Assembly (NCBI RefSeq): GCF_933775445.1 | Contig: NW_026089518.1 | Span: forward strand, 62,001-126,000 | Direction of reading: 5' to 3' | DNA from: Argentina anserina | Lineage: Eukaryota; Streptophyta; Magnoliopsida; Rosales; Rosaceae | Length of the DNA stretch: 64,000 bases | Shown here: piece after piece, positions 1 to 12,765 of the stretch | Numbering within the stretch: position 1 is the first letter of the stretch | Layout of the letters: every line of letters starts with the position of its first letter | Translations under genes and position numbers: made by a program | The notes under the pieces: model-generated | What the model was told of the DNA's origin: nothing | Database searches by the model: none | The model's input: only the letters and a program-made list of their open reading frames with translations

Positions 1-3000
1 CCCACACTTGCAAAACTCTCAAATTCAATAGAAACTCGCATCAAAAGCCTTACAGAAAGATAGTCAAACGAGAAATGAAAAGATACACAATTGGAATAGT
101 AAAGATACGCAAACGATGTAAAGATACTCAGTTTGAAAGAAACACACTCCCACACTTGCAAAACTCTCAAATACAATAGAAACTCGCATCAGAAAGCCTT
201 ACAGAAAGATACTCAAACAAGAAATGAAAAGATACACAATTGGAATAGTAAAGATACGCAAACGATGTAAAGATACACAATTGGAATAGTAAAGATACGC
301 AAACGATGTAAAGATACTCAGTTTGAAAGAAACACACTCCCACACTTGCAAAACTCTCAAATTCAATAGAAACTCGCATCAGAAAGCCTTACAGAAAGAT
401 ACTCAAATGAGAAATGAAAAGATACACAATTGGAATAGTAAAGATACGCAAACGATGTAAAGATACTCAGTTTCAAAGAAACACACTCCCACACTTGCAA
501 AACTCTCAATTTCAATAGAAACTCGCATCAGAAAGCCTTACAGAAAGAAACTCAAACGAGAAATGAAAAGATACACAATTGGAATAGTAAAGATACGCAA
601 ACGATGTAAAGATACTCAGTTTGAAGGAAACACACTCCCACACTTGCAAAACTCTCAAATTCAATAGAAACTCGCATCAGAAAGCCTTACAGAAAGATAC
701 TCAAACGAGAAATGAAAAGATACACAATTGGAATAGTAAAGATACGCAAACGATGTAAAGATACTCAGTTTGAAAGAAACACACTCCCACACTTGCAAAA
801 CTCTCAAATACAATAGAAACTCGCATCAGAAGCCTTACAGAAAGATAGTCAAACGAGAAATGAAAAGATACACAATTGGAATAGTAAAGATACGCAAACG
901 ATGTAAAGATACTCAGTTTGAAAGAAACACACTCCCACACTTGCAAAACTCTCAAATACAATAGAAACTCGCATCAGAAAGCCTTACAGAAAGATACTCA
1001 AACGAGAAATGAAAAGATACACAATTGGAATAGTAAAGATACGCAAACGATGTAAAGATACTCAGTTTGAAAGAAACACACTCCCACACTTGCAAAACTC
1101 TCAAATACAATAGAAACTCGCATCAGAAAGCCTTACAGAAAGATACTCAAACAAGAAATGAAAAGATACACAATTGGAATAGTAAAGATACGCAAACGAT
1201 ATAAAGATACACAATTGGAATAGTAAACATACGCAAACGATGTAAAGATAGTCAGTTTGAAGGAAACACACTCCCACACTTGCAAAACTCTCAAATACAA
1301 TAGAAACTCGCATCAGAAGCCTTACAGAAAGATACTCAAACGAGAAATGAAAAGATACACAATTGGAATAGTAAAGATACGCAAACGATGTAAAGATACT
1401 CAGTTTGAAAGAAACACACTCCCACACTTGCAAAACTCTCAAATACAATAGAAACTCGCATCAGAAGCCTTACAGAAAGATAGTCAAACGGGAAATGAAA
1501 AGATACACAATTGGAATAGTAAAGATACGCAAACGATGTAAAGATACTCAGTTTGAAAGAAACACACTCCCACACTTGCAAAACTCTCAAATACAATAGA
1601 AACTCGCATCAGAAAACCTTACAGAAAGATACTCAAACAAGAAATGAAAAGATACACAATTGGAATAGTAAAGATACGCAAACGATGTAAAGATACACAA
1701 TTGGAATAGTAAAGATACGCAAACGATGTAAAGATACACAATTGGATTAGTAAAGATACGCAAACGATGTAAAGATACTCAGTTTGAAAGAAACACACTC
1801 CCACACTTGCAAAACTCTCAAATACAATAGAAACTCGCATCAGAAGCCTTACAGAAAGATACTCAAACGAGAAATGAAAAGATACACAATTGGAATAGTA
1901 AAGATACGCAAACGATGTAAAGATACACAATTGGAATAGTAAAGATACGCAAACGATGTAAAGATACTCAGTTTGAAAAAAACACACTCCCACACTTGCA
2001 AAACTCTCAAATTCAATAGAAACTCGCATCAAAAGCCTTACAGAAAGATAGTCAAACGAGAAATGAAAAGATACACAATTGGAATAGTAAAGATACGCAA
2101 ACGATGTAAAGATACTCAGTTTGAAAGAAACACACTCCCACACTTGCAAAACTCTCAAATACAATAGAAACTCGCATCAGAAAGCCTTACAGAAAGATAC
2201 TCAAACAAGAAATGAAAAGATACACAATTGGAATAGTAAAGATACGCAAACGATGTAAAGATACACAATTGGAATAGTAAAGATACGCAAACGATGTAAA
2301 GATACTCAGTTTGAAAGAAACACACTCCCACACTTGCAAAACTCTCAAATTCAATAGAAACTCGCATCAGAAAGCCTTACAGAAAGATACTCAAATGAGA
2401 AATGAAAAGATACACAATTGGAATAGTAAAGATACGCAAACGATGTAAAGATACTCAGTTTGAAAGAAACACACTCCCACACTTGCAAAACTCTCAATTT
2501 CAATAGAAACTCGCATCAGAAAGCCTTACAGAAAGAAACTCAAACGAGAAATGAAAAGATACACAATTGGAATAGTAAAGATACGCAAACGATGTAAAGA
2601 TACTCAGATTGAAAGAAACACACTCCCACACTTGCAAAACTCTCAAATACAATAGAAACTCGCATCAGAAGCCTTACAGAAAGATACTCAAACGAGAAAT
2701 GAAAAGATACACAATTGGAATAGTAAAGATACGCAAACGATGTAAAGATACTCAGTTTGAAAGAAACACACTCCCACACTTGCAAAACTCTCAAATACAA
2801 TAGAAACTCGCATCAGAAAGCCTTACAGAAAGATACTCAATTAAGAAATGAAAAGATACACAATTGGAATAGTAAAGATACGCAAACGATGTAAAGATAC
2901 ACAATTGGAATAGTAAAGATACGCAAACGATGTAAAGATACTCAGTTTGAAAGAAACACACTCCCACACTTGCAAAACTCTCGAATTCAATAGAAACTCG

Positions 3001-4273
3001 CATCAGAAGCCTTACAGAAAGATACTCAAACGAGAAATGAAAAGATACACAATTGGAATAGTAAAGATACGCAAACGATGTAAAGATACACAATTGGAAT
3101 AGTAAAGATACGCAAACGATGTAAAGATACTCAGTTTGAAAAAAACACACTCCCACACTTGCAAAACTCTCAAATTCAATAGAAACTCGCATCCGAAAGC
3201 CTTACAGAAAGATACTCAAACGAGAAATGAAAAGATACACAATTGGAATAGTAAAGATACGCAAACGATGTAAAGATACACAATTGGAATAGTAAAGATA
3301 CGCAAACGATGTAAAGATACTCAGTTTGAAAGAAACACACTCCCACACTTGCAAAACTCTCGAATTCAATAGAAACTCGCATCAGAAAGCCTTACAGAAA
3401 GATAGTCAAACGAGAAATGAAAAGATACACAATTGGAATAGTAAAGATACGCAAACGATGTAAAGATACTCAGTTTGAAAGAAACACACACCCACACTTG
3501 CAAAACTCTCAAATACAATAGAAACTCGCATCAGAAAGCCTTACAGAAAGATACTCAAACGAGAAATGAAAAGATACACAATTGGAATAGTAAAGATACG
3601 CAAACGATGTAAAGATACTCAGTTTGAAAGAAACACACTCCCACACTTGCAAAACTCTCAAATACAATAAAAACTCGCATCAGAAGCCTTACAGAAAGAT
3701 AGTCAAACGAGAAATGAAAAGATACACAATTGGAATAGTAAAGATACGCAAACGATGTAAAGATACTCAGTTTGAAAGAAACACACTCCCACACTTGCAA
3801 AACTCTCAAATACAATAGAAACTCGCATCAGAAGCCTTACAGAAAGATAGTCAAACGAGAAATGAAAAGATACACAATTGGAATAGTAAAGATACGCAAA
3901 CGATGTAAAGATACTCAGTTTGAAAGAAACACACTCCCACACTTGCAAAACTCTCAAATACAATAGAAACTCGCATCAGAAGCCTTACAGAAAGATACTC
4001 AAACGAGAAATGAAAAGATACACAATTGGAATAGTAAAGATACGCAAACGATGTAAAGATACACAATTGGAATAGTAAACATACGCAAACGATGTAAAGA
4101 TACTCAGTTTGAAAGAAACACACTCCCACACTTGCAAAACTCTCAAATTCAATAGAAACTCGCATCAGAAAGCCTTACAGAAAGATACTCAAACGAGAAA
4201 TGAAAAGATTCACTATTGGAATAGTAAAGATACGCAAACGATGTAAAGATACTCAGTTTGAAAGAAACACACT
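1..4273 (+). repeat. HOR family I, irregular leading region (26 monomers)
   Basis: Monomer starts in order: 1, 149, 339, 488, 637, 786, 934, 1083, 1273, 1421, 1569, 1800, 1989, 2137, 2327, 2476, 2625, 2773, 2963, 3152, 3342, 3491, 3640, 3788, 3936, 4125. The stretch 1 to about 600 recurs at 1989 to about 2590 (offset 1988). The run 637-1568 recurs at 4801-5732 (offset 4164) and 1989-2624 at 5923-6558 (offset 3934). The 230-bp difference between these offsets comes from whole-monomer and whole-subrepeat changes: monomers 231+189 bp at 1569-1988 stand against a single 190-bp monomer at 5733. No gene or other sequence lies between the copies. Confidence 0.88.
149..338 (+). repeat. Representative 190-bp monomer with two subrepeats
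   Basis: This is the 149-bp form plus one extra 41-bp subrepeat (modules b+c), so the core reads a-b-c-b-c-d. It also carries the recurrent substitution that turns CAAACGAG into CAAACAAG in module a. That substitution is common in monomers with extra subrepeats in the left 43 kb, which suggests that one expanded monomer lineage was copied around rather than each copy expanding independently. The 189-bp form is the same on a 148-bp background. Confidence 0.93.
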
Positions 4274-7200
4274 CCCACACTTGCAAAACTCTCAAATACA
4301 ATAGAAACTCGCATCAGAAGCCTTACAGAAAGATACTCAAACGAGAAATGAAAAGATACACAATTGGAATAGTAAAGATACGCAAACGATGTAAAGATAC
4401 ACAATTGGAATAGTAAACATACGCAAACGATGTAAAGATACTCAGTTTGAAAGAAACACACTCCCACACTTGCAAAACTCTCAAATTCAATAGAAACTCG
4501 CATCAGAAAGCCTTACAGAAAGATACTCAAACGAGAAATGAAAAGATACACAATTGGAATAGTAAAGATACGCAAACGATGTAAAGATACACAATTGGAA
4601 TAGTAAAGATACGCAAACGATGTAAAGATACTCAGTTTGAAAGAAACACACTCCCACACTTGCAAAACTCTCAAATACAATAGAAACTCGCATCAGAAGC
4701 CTTACAGAAAGATAGTCAAACGAGAAATGAAAAGATACACAATTGGAATAGTAAAGATACGCAAACGATGTAAAGATACTCAGTTTGAAGGAAACACACT
4801 CCCACACTTGCAAAACTCTCAAATTCAATAGAAACTCGCATCAGAAAGCCTTACAGAAAGATACTCAAACGAGAAATGAAAAGATACACAATTGGAATAG
4901 TAAAGATACGCAAACGATGTAAAGATACTCAGTTTGAAAGAAACACACTCCCACACTTGCAAAACTCTCAAATACAATAGAAACTCGCATCAGAAGCCTT
5001 ACAGAAAGATAGTCAAACGAGAAATGAAAAGATACACAATTGGAATAGTAAAGATACGCAAACGATGTAAAGATACTCAGTTTGAAAGAAACACACTCCC
5101 ACACTTGCAAAACTCTCAAATACAATAGAAACTCGCATCAGAAAGCCTTACAGAAAGATACTCAAACGAGAAATGAAAAGATACACAATTGGAATAGTAA
5201 AGATACGCAAACGATGTAAAGATACTCAGTTTGAAAGAAACACACTCCCACACTTGCAAAACTCTCAAATACAATAGAAACTCGCATCAGAAAGCCTTAC
5301 AGAAAGATACTCAAACAAGAAATGAAAAGATACACAATTGGAATAGTAAAGATACGCAAACGATATAAAGATACACAATTGGAATAGTAAAGATACGCAA
5401 ACGATGTAAAGATAGTCAGTTTGAAGGAAACACACTCCCACACTTGCAAAACTCTCAAATACAATAGAAACTCGCATCAGAAGCCTTACAGAAAGATACT
5501 CAAACGAGAAATGAAAAGATACACAATTGGAATAGTAAAGATACGCAAACGATGTAAAGATACTCAGTTTGAAAGAAACACACTCCCACACTTGCAAAAC
5601 TCTCAAATACAATAGAAACTCGCATCAGAAGCCTTACAGAAAGATAGTCAAACGAGAAATGAAAAGATACACAATTGGAATAGTAAAGATACGCAAACGA
5701 TGTAAAGATACTCAGTTTGAAAGAAACACACTCCCACACTTGCAAAACTCTCAAATACAATAGAAACTCGCATCAGAAAGCCTTACAGAAAGATACTCAA
5801 ACGAGAAATGAAAAGATACACAATTGGAATAGTAAAGATACGCAAACGATGTAAAGATACACAATTGGAATAGTAAAGATACGCAAACGATGTAAAGATA
5901 CTCAGTTTGAAAAAAACACACTGCCACACTTGCAAAACTCTCAAATTCAATAGAAACTCGCATCAAAAGCCTTACAGAAAGATAGTCAAACGAGAAATGA
6001 AAAGATACACAATTGGAATAGTAAAGATACGCAAACGATGTAAAGATACTCAGTTTGAAAGAAACACACTCCCACACTTGCAAAACTCTCAAATACAATA
6101 GAAACTCGCATCAGAAAGCCTTACAGAAAGATACTCAAACAAGAAATGAAAAGATACACAATTGGAATAGTAAAGATACGCAAACGATGTAAAGATACAC
6201 AATTGGAATAGTAAAGATACGCAAACGATGTAAAGATACTCAGTTTGAAAGAAACACACTCCCACACTTGCAAAACTCTCAAATTCAATAGAAACTCGCA
6301 TCAGAAAGCCTTACAGAAAGATACTCAAATGAGAAATGAAAAGATACACAATTGGAATAGTAAAGATACGCAAACGATGTAAAGATACTCAGTTTCAAAG
6401 AAACACACTCCCACACTTGCAAAACTCTCAAATTCAATAGAAACTCGCATCCGAAAGCCTTACAGAAAGATACTCAAACGAGAAATGAAAAGATACACAA
6501 TTGGAATAGTAAAGATACGCAAACGATGTAAAGATACACAATTGGAATAGTAAAGATACGCAAACGATGTAAAGATACACAATTGGAATAGTAAAGATAC
6601 GGAAACGATGTAAAGATACACAATTGGAATAGTAAAGATACGCAAACGATGTAAAGATACTCAGTTTGAAAGAAACACACTCCCAACACTTGCAAAACTC
6701 TCAAATACAATAGAAACTCGCATCAGAAAGCCTTACAGAAAGATACTCAAACAAGAAATGAAAAGATACACAATTGGAATAGTAAAGATACGCAAACGAT
6801 GTAAAGATACACAATTGGAATAGTAAACATACGCAAACGATGTAAAGATACTGAGTTTGAAAGAAACACACTCCCACACTTGCAAAACTCTCAAATTCAA
6901 TAGAAACTCGCATCAGAAAGCCTTACAGAAAGATACTCAAACGAGAAATGAAAAGATACACAATTGGAATAGTAAAGATACGCAAACGATGTAAAGATAC
7001 TCAGATTGAAAGAAACACACTCCCACACTTGCAAAACTCTCAAATACAATAGAAACTCGCATCAGAAGCCTTACAGAAAGATACTCAAACGAGAAATGAA
7101 AAGATACACAATTGGAATAGTAAAGATACGCAAACGATGTAAAGATACTCAGTTTGAAAGAAACACACTCCACACTTGCAAAACTCTCAAATACAATAGA

Positions 7201-7506
7201 AACTCGCATCAGAAGCCTTACAGAAAGATACTCAAACGAGAAATGAAAAGATACACAATTGGAATAGTAAAGATACGCAAACGATGTAAAGATACACAAT
7301 TGGAATAGTAAACATACGCAAACGATGTAAAGATACTCAGTTTGAAAGAAACACACTCCCACACTTGCAAAACTCTCAAATTCAATAGAAACTCGCATCA
7401 GAAAGCCTTACAGAAAGATACTCAAACGAGAAATGAAAAGATTCACTATTGGAATAGTAAAGATACGCAAACGATGTAAAGATACTCAGTTTGAAAGAAA
7501 CACACT
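4274..7506 (+). repeat. HOR family I, expanded 19-monomer copy (3233 bp)
   Basis: Monomer lengths: 189,190,148,149,148,149,190,148,148,190,148,190,149,272,191,149,148,188,149. Compared with the 15-monomer unit that follows, it holds four additional monomers (190,148,190,149; 677 bp at 5733-6409), and 2556+677 equals its length. Single-base indels give the off-size monomers: an extra A at 6682-6690 (CCCAACACTTG) and a lost C near 7170. The extra four monomers match the block at 1989-2475, so this copy is an insertion of a neighbouring family-I segment or the ancestral longer form. Confidence 0.88.
6410..6681 (+). repeat. 272-bp monomer, four subrepeats (family I)
   Basis: The length is 149 + 3 x 41. 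The four subrepeats end in ACGC, ACGC, ACGG and ACGC before AAACGATG, so the GATACGGAAACG marker is next to last. The same monomer recurs at 8965, 11521 and 13252, always in the same HOR slot after CAGTTTCAAAG and carrying GCATCCGAAAGCC. These are the only four-subrepeat monomers in the left 38 kb. Confidence 0.9.
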
Positions 7507-10061
7507 CCCACACTTGCAAAACTCTCAAATACAATAGAAACTCGCATCAGAAGCCTTACAGAAAGATACTCAAACGAGAATGAAAAGATACACAATTGGA
7601 ATAGTAAAGATACGCAAACGATGTAAAGATACACAATTGGAATAGTAAACATACGCAAACGATGTAAAGATACTCAGTTTGAAAGAAACACACTCCCACA
7701 CTTGCAAAACTCTCAAATTCAATAGAAACTCGCATCAGAAAGCCTTACAGAAAGATACTCAAACGAGAAATGAAAAGATACACAATTGGAATAGTAAAGA
7801 TACGCAAACGATGTAAAGATACACAATTGGAATAGTAAAGATACGCAAACGATGTAAAGATACTCAGTTTGAAAGAAACACACTCCCACACTTGCAAAAC
7901 TCTCAAATACAATAGAAACTCGCATCAGAAGCCTTACAGAAAGATAGTCAAACGAGAAATGAAAAGATACACAATTGGAATAGTAAAGATACGCAAACGA
8001 TGTAAAGATACTCAGTTTGAAGGAAACACACTCCCACACTTGCAAAACTCTCAAATTCAATAGAAACTCGCATCAGAAAGCCTTACAGAAAGATACTCAA
8101 ACGAGAAATGAAAAGATACACAATTGGAATAGTAAAGATACGCAAACGATGTAAAGATACTCAGTTTGAAAGAAACACACTCCCACACTTGCAAAACTCT
8201 CAAATACAATAGAAACTCGCATCAGAAGCCTTACAGAAAGATAGTCAAACGAGAAATGAAAAGATACACAATTGGAATAGTAAAGATACGCAAACGATGT
8301 AAAGATACTCAGTTTGAAAGAAACACACTCCCACACTTGCAAAACTCTCAAATACAATAGAAACTCGCATCAGAAAGCCTTACAGAAAGATACTCAAACG
8401 AGAAATGAAAAGATACACAATTGGAATAGTAAAGATACGCAAACGATGTAAAGATACTCAGTTTGAAAGAAACACACTCCCACACTTGCAAAACTCTCAA
8501 ATACAATAGAAACTCGCATCAGAAAGCCTTACAGAAAGATACTCAAACAAGAAATGAAAAGATACACAATTGGAATAGTAAAGATACGCAAACGATATAA
8601 AGATACACAATTGGAATAGTAAACATACGCAAACGATGTAAAGATAGTCAGTTTGAAGGAAACACACTCCCACACTTGCAAAACTCTCAAATACAATAGA
8701 AACTCGCATCAGAAGCCTTACAGAAAGATACTCAAACGAGAAATGAAAAGATACACAATTGGAATAGTAAAGATACGCAAACGATGTAAAGATACTCAGT
8801 TTGAAAGAAACACACTCCCACACTTGCAAAACTCTCAAATACAATAGAAACTCGCATCAGAAGCCTTACAGAAAGATAGTCAAACGGGAAATGAAAAGAT
8901 ACACAATTGGAATAGTAAAGATACGCAAACGATGTAAAGATACTCAGTTTCAAAGAAACACACTCCCACACTTGCAAAACTCTCAAATTCAATAGAAACT
9001 CGCATCCGAAAGCCTTACAGAAAGATACTCAAACGAGAAATGAAAAGATACACAATTGGAATAGTAAAGATACGCAAACGATGTAAAGATACACAATTGG
9101 AATAGTAAAGATACGCAAACGATGTAAAGATACACAATTGGAATAGTAAAGATACGGAAACGATGTAAAGATACACAATTGGAATAGTAAAGATACGCAA
9201 ACGATGTAAAGATACTCAGTTTGAAAGAAACACACTCCCACACTTGCAAAACTCTCAAATACAATAGAAACTCGCATCAGAAAGCCTTACAGAAAGATAC
9301 TCAAACAAGAAATGAAAAGATACACAATTGGAATAGTAAAGATACGCAAACGATGTAAAGATACACAATTGGAATAGTAAACATACGCAAACGATGTAAA
9401 GATACTGAGTTTGAAAGAAACACACTCCCACACTTGCAAAACTCTCAAATTCAATAGAAACTCGCATCAGAAAGCCTTACAGAAAGATACTCAAACGAGA
9501 AATGAAAAGATACACAATTGGAATAGTAAAGATACGCAAACGATGTAAAGATACTCAGATTGAAAGAAACACACTCCCACACTTGCAAAACTCTCAAATA
9601 CAATAGAAACTCGCATCAGAAGCCTTACAGAAAGATACTCAAACGAGAAATGAAAAGATACACAATTGGAATAGTAAAGATACGCAAACGATGTAAAGAT
9701 ACTCAGTTTGAAAGAAACACACTCCCACACTTGCAAAACTCTCAAATACAATAGAAACTCGCATCAGAAGCCTTACAGAAAGATACTCAAACGAGAAATG
9801 AAAAGATACACAATTGGAATAGTAAAGATACGCAAACGATGTAAAGATACACAATTGGAATAGTAAACATACGCAAACGATGTAAAGATACTCAGTTTGA
9901 AAGAAACACACTCCCACACTTGCAAAACTCTCAAATTCAATAGAAACTCGCATCAGAAAGCCTTACAGAAAGATACTCAAACGAGAAATGAAAAGATTCA
10001 TTATTGGAATAGTAAAGATACGCAAACGATGTAAAGATACTCAGTTTGAAAGAAACACACT
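7507..10061 (+). repeat. HOR family I, 15-monomer copy A (2555 bp)
   Basis: Monomer lengths: 188,190,148,149,148,149,190,148,148,272,190,149,148,189,149. The first is one base short because GAGAATG replaces GAGAAATG near 7577. Position-specific variants identify each slot: GATTCACTATT before the start of slot 1, GATATAAAG in the 190-bp slot at 8479, CAGTTTCAAAG before the 272-bp slot, CTGAGTTTG at the end of the following 190-bp slot, and CAGATTG one slot later. The same variants recur in the same order 2556 bp downstream. Confidence 0.93.
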
Positions 10062-12617
10062 CCCACACTTGCAAAACTCTCAAATACAATAGAAACTCGC
10101 ATCAGAAGCCTTACAGAAAGATACTCAAACGAGAAATGAAAAGATACACAATTGGAATAGTAAAGATACGCAAACGATGTAAAGATACACAATTGGAATA
10201 GTAAACATACGCAAACGATGTAAAGATACTCAGTTTGAAAGAAACACACTCCCACACTTGCAAAACTCTCAAATTCAATAGAAACTCGCATCAGAAAGCC
10301 TTACAGAAAGATACTCAAACGAGAAATGAAAAGATACACAATTGGAATAGTAAAGATACGCAAACGATGTAAAGATACACAATTGGAATAGTAAAGATAC
10401 GCAAACGATGTAAAGATACTCAGTTTGAAAGAAACACACTCCCACACTTGCAAAACTCTCAAATACAATAGAAACTCGCATCAGAAGCCTTACAGAAAGA
10501 TAGTCAAACGAGAAATGAAAAGATACACAATTGGAATAGTAAAGATACGCAAACGATGTAAAGATACTCAGTTTGAAGGAAACACACTCCCACACTTGCA
10601 AAACTCTCAAATTCAATAGAAACTCGCATCAGAAAGCCTTACAGAAAGATACTCAAACGAGAAATGAAAAGATACACAATTGGAATAGTAAAGATACGCA
10701 AACGATGTAAAGATACTCAGTTTGAAAGAAACACACTCCCACACTTGCAAAACTCTCAAATACAATAGAAACTCGCATCAGAAGCCTTACAGAAAGATAG
10801 TCAAACGAGAAATGAAAAGATACACAATTGGAATAGTAAAGATACGCAAACGATGTAAAGATACTCAGTTTGAAAGAAACACACTCCCACACTTGCAAAA
10901 CTCTCAAATACAATAGAAACTCGCATCAGAAAGCCTTACAGAAAGATACTCAAACGAGAAATGAAAAGATACACAATTGGAATAGTAAAGATACGCAAAC
11001 GATGTAAAGATACTCAGTTTGAAAGAAACACACTCCCACACTTGCAAAACTCTCAAATACAATAGAAACTCGCATCAGAAAGCCTTACAGAAAGATACTC
11101 AAACAAGAAATGAAAAGATACACAATTGGAATAGTAAAGATACGCAAACGATATAAAGATACACAATTGGAATAGTAAACATACGCAAACGATGTAAAGA
11201 TAGTCAGTTTGAAGGAAACACACTCCCACACTTGCAAAACTCTCAAATACAATAGAAACTCGCATCAGAAGCCTTACAGAAAGATACTCAAACGAGAAAT
11301 GAAAAGATACACAATTGGAATAGTAAAGATACGCAAACGATGTAAAGATACTCAGTTTGAAAGAAACACACTCCCACACTTGCAAAACTCTCAAATACAA
11401 TAGAAACTCGCATCAGAAGCCTTACAGAAAGATAGTCAAACGGGAAATGAAAAGATACACAATTGGAATAGTAAAGATACGCAAACGATGTAAAGATACT
11501 CAGTTTCAAAGAAACACACTCCCACACTTGCAAAACTCTCAAATTCAATAGAAACTCGCATCCGAAAGCCTTACAGAAAGATACTCAAACGAGAAATGAA
11601 AAGATACACAATTGGAATAGTAAAGATACGCAAACGATGTAAAGATACACAATTGGAATAGTAAAGATACGCAAACGATGTAAAGATACACAATTGGAAT
11701 AGTAAAGATACGGAAACGATGTAAAGATACACAATTGGAATAGTAAAGATACGCAAACGATGTAAAGATACTCAGTTTGAAAGAAACACACTCCCACACT
11801 TGCAAAACTCTCAAATACAATAGAAACTCGCATCAGAAAGCCTTACAGAAAGATACTCAAACAAGAAATGAAAAGATACACAATTGGAATAGTAAAGATA
11901 CGCAAACGATGTAAAGATACACAATTGGAATAGTAAACATACGCAAACGATGTAAAGATACTGAGTTTGAAAGAAACACACTCCCACACTTGCAAAACTC
12001 TCAAATTCAATAGAAACTCGCATCAGAAAGCCTTACAGAAAGATACTCAAACGAGAAATGAAAAGATACACAATTGGAATAGTAAAGATACGCAAACGAT
12101 GTAAAGATACTCAGATTGAAAGAAACACACTCCCACACTTGCAAAACTCTCAAATACAATAGAAACTCGCATCAGAAGCCTTACAGAAAGATACTCAAAC
12201 GAGAAATGAAAAGATACACAATTGGAATAGTAAAGATACGCAAACGATGTAAAGATACTCAGTTTGAAAGAAACACACTCCCACACTTGCAAAACTCTCA
12301 AATACAATAGAAACTCGCATCAGAAGCCTTACAGAAAGATACTCAAACGAGAAATGAAAAGATACACAATTGGAATAGTAAAGATACGCAAACGATGTAA
12401 AGATACACAATTGGAATAGTAAACATACGCAAACGATGTAAAGATACTCAGTTTGAAAGAAACACACTCCCACACTTGCAAAACTCTCAAATTCAATAGA
12501 AACTCGCATCAGAAAGCCTTACAGAAAGATACTCAAACGAGAAATGAAAAGATTCACTATTGGAATAGTAAAGATACGCAAACGATGTAAAGATACTCAG
12601 TTTGAAAGAAACACACT
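10062..12617 (+). repeat. HOR family I, 15-monomer copy B (2556 bp)
   Basis: Same slot order and diagnostic variants as the preceding copy. The visible differences are isolated single bases, for example GATTCATTATT at about 10000 where other copies have GATTCACTATT. Identity to copy A therefore appears very high, well above the divergence seen between monomer slots inside one copy, which is the signature of recent whole-unit amplification rather than monomer-by-monomer homogenisation. Confidence 0.93.
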
Positions 12618-12765
12618 CCCACACTTGCAAAACTCTCAAATACAATAGAAACTCGCATCAGAAGCCTTACAGAAAGATACTCAAACGAGAAATGAAAAGA
12701 TACACAATTGGAATAGTAAAGATACGCAAACGATGTAAAGATACTCAGTTTGAAAGAAACACACT
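12618..12765 (+). repeat. Representative 148-bp basic monomer
   Basis: This copy equals the commonest short form and serves as the reference. Positions 1-55 are the constant half, starting CCCACACTTGC and ending just before the first AAAGATAC. From position 56 there are four AAAGATAC-headed modules: a (56-78, 23 bp), b (79-100, 22 bp, containing the palindrome CAATTG), c (101-119, 19 bp, AAAGATACGCAAACGATGT) and d (120-148, running on through the ACACACT that precedes the next copy). Modules a and c share AAAGATAC(T/G)CAAACGA. The 149-bp form differs by one A (CAGAAAGCC against CAGAAGCC near position 45). Confidence 0.95.

Noticed and set aside
770..964. Recurrent 64-codon plus-strand open frame, found in dozens of near-identical copies
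   Set aside because: It spans the junction of two monomers and begins at TTG, not ATG. It recurs only because the DNA repeats, has no ribosome-binding or promoter context, and shifts frame in monomers of other sizes (148 and 190 are 1 mod 3; 149 is 2 mod 3).
1180..1210. TATA-like GATATAAAG in some subrepeats as a promoter
   Set aside because: It is a single G-to-A variant of GATGTAAAG that travels with one monomer lineage; no initiator, downstream gene or other promoter element accompanies it.
6682..6700. Single-base indels (extra A at about 6686, lost C at about 7170, lost A at about 7577, CTCAACAAG at about 26760, AGTAAGATAC at about 46006) as functional changes
   Set aside because: They are isolated homopolymer or dinucleotide indels in otherwise standard monomers and could be sequencing or consensus errors.
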